This document shows positions 5,675 to 6,196 of a DNA stretch of 6,196 nucleotides, in pieces. Every line of letters begins with the position of its first letter. Position 1 is the first letter of the stretch. Origin of the DNA: an uncultured Clostridia bacterium (GTDB lineage Bacteria; Bacillota; Clostridia; Oscillospirales; Acutalibacteraceae). Where the stretch lies: the NCBI GenBank assembly GCA_947165615.1, contig CAMVBD010000096.1, positions 1-6,196 on the forward strand, in the 5' to 3' direction. A program made the translations under genes and the position numbers. The notes beneath the pieces were generated by a model. That model did not search any database. It was not told where the DNA came from and saw nothing but the letters and a program-made list of their open reading frames with translations.

Positions 5675-6196
5675 ATGAACTGTCCCAAGTGCGGGGGAGA
5701 GATCCCCTTCTATAACCTGAAACCGAACTGCATGCACTGCGGCGTCAACATCATGTACTACACCCAGCACGCAGGTCTAACGAAGGACGCCAAGCGCACC
5801 GAGCTCGAAAGCGCCGCCGCCAGAATGGTCATCGCGCGCATCAAGGCCAGTTTCATCGGCAGCAAACTCGCCATCGCCCGCCTTGTGTTTGTCCTCGGCG
5901 CCGTCGCGGTGCTCATGGTTCCCTTCGGCGGCGTTCGCTACGAGTTCCCGATGCGTGACGGGGCGTCGCTCTCCATCGGGCTGATCGGGCTGATCATGGG
6001 CTTTATGGACGGCCTGCTGCCGATGGTCCCGCGTTTTCTGAACAGCTCTCTGGTCGCCGGGCCCACGAAGGCCGCTCTGGTGCCCGCCTGCGTAATGCTG
6101 ATTCTGACGCTCATCGCCTTGGTGATCCTTGCCGCCTATCTCGTCAGCTTCCTGCGCCTGACCCAGACCACCCGCTTTATGAAAAACTCCGCCTTT
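5675..6196 (+). CDS. Zinc-ribbon multi-pass membrane protein, N-terminal 174 residues (partial at window edge)
   Basis: ATG at 5675 with GGAGG (5664-5668) 6 nt upstream; the frame is open to the window end and lacks its 3' part. The first 25 residues form a small zinc ribbon: CPKCGG at Cys3/Cys6 and CMHCG at Cys19/Cys22, likely facing the cytoplasm. A charged helical linker (about 35-58) follows, then hydrophobic segments near 65-85, 98-117 and 133-160. No characterised family is recognised. Short N-terminal zinc ribbons before membrane segments are common in uncharacterised Bacillota proteins and do not identify a function. It starts 37 bp after the phosphodiesterase gene with no terminator between, so it is probably in the same operon and may be controlled by the same TGTTGGAC promoter. 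The coding assignment is supported by the ribosome site, continuous frame and domain-like sequence; its role is unknown. Confidence 0.82.
   Translation, partial: MNCPKCGGEIPFYNLKPNCMHCGVNIMYYTQHAGLTKDAKRTELESAAARMVIARIKASFIGSKLAIARLVFVLGAVAVLMVPFGGVRYEFPMRDGASLSIGLIGLIMGFMDGLLPMVPRFLNSSLVAGPTKAALVPACVMLILTLIALVILAAYLVSFLRLTQTTRFMKNSAF

Overview
The window looks like chromosomal DNA of a GC-rich anaerobic member of the Bacillota (Clostridia, perhaps an Oscillospiraceae-like gut lineage). This is inferred from AGGAGG-type ribosome binding sites, sigma-A-like promoters in AT-rich gaps between GC-rich genes, and the protein families present. No taxonomic marker gene is present, so the assignment is tentative.

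Layout: (1) 1-2171, minus strand: a two-gene operon. A GH3-family acyl-acid amido synthetase (489-2171) is followed after 50 bp by a secreted SGNH/GDSL-type hydrolase (1-438, running off the left edge). (2) 2172-2326: intergenic, holding the GH3 promoter with two tandem TGTTGGAC boxes. (3) 2327-4386, minus strand: a two-component system with a 4-bp ATGA overlap, made of a multi-pass membrane kinase of the LytS/YehU (His_kinase, PF06580) type and a response regulator with receiver and SARP-like winged-helix domains. (4) 4387-4641: a divergent intergenic region with a TTGACA-17-TACCAT promoter for the kinase and, facing the other way, a second copy of the tandem TGTTGGAC boxes. (5) 4642-6196, plus strand: a secreted alkaline-phosphatase-superfamily phosphodiesterase/phosphatase, then a zinc-ribbon multi-pass membrane protein running off the right edge.

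The main observation is that the two enzyme operons flanking the two-component system carry nearly the same 20-bp element (19/20 identical): two TGTTGGAC boxes with an 11-bp period, the second box ending 9 nt before a -10-like hexamer. Four boxes occur in the window, all in these two promoters. An 11-bp direct repeat just upstream of the -10 is the known site geometry of SARP and PhoB/OmpR winged-helix activators, which is the DNA-binding fold of the response regulator encoded between the two targets. The simplest reading is a small local regulon: membrane kinase to SARP-type regulator to (a) GH3 ligase plus secreted SGNH hydrolase and (b) secreted phosphodiesterase plus zinc-ribbon membrane protein. 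The kinase-regulator operon lacks this box and has a conventional promoter with its own 16-bp tandem repeat. What is sensed and what the GH3 enzyme conjugates cannot be read from the sequence.
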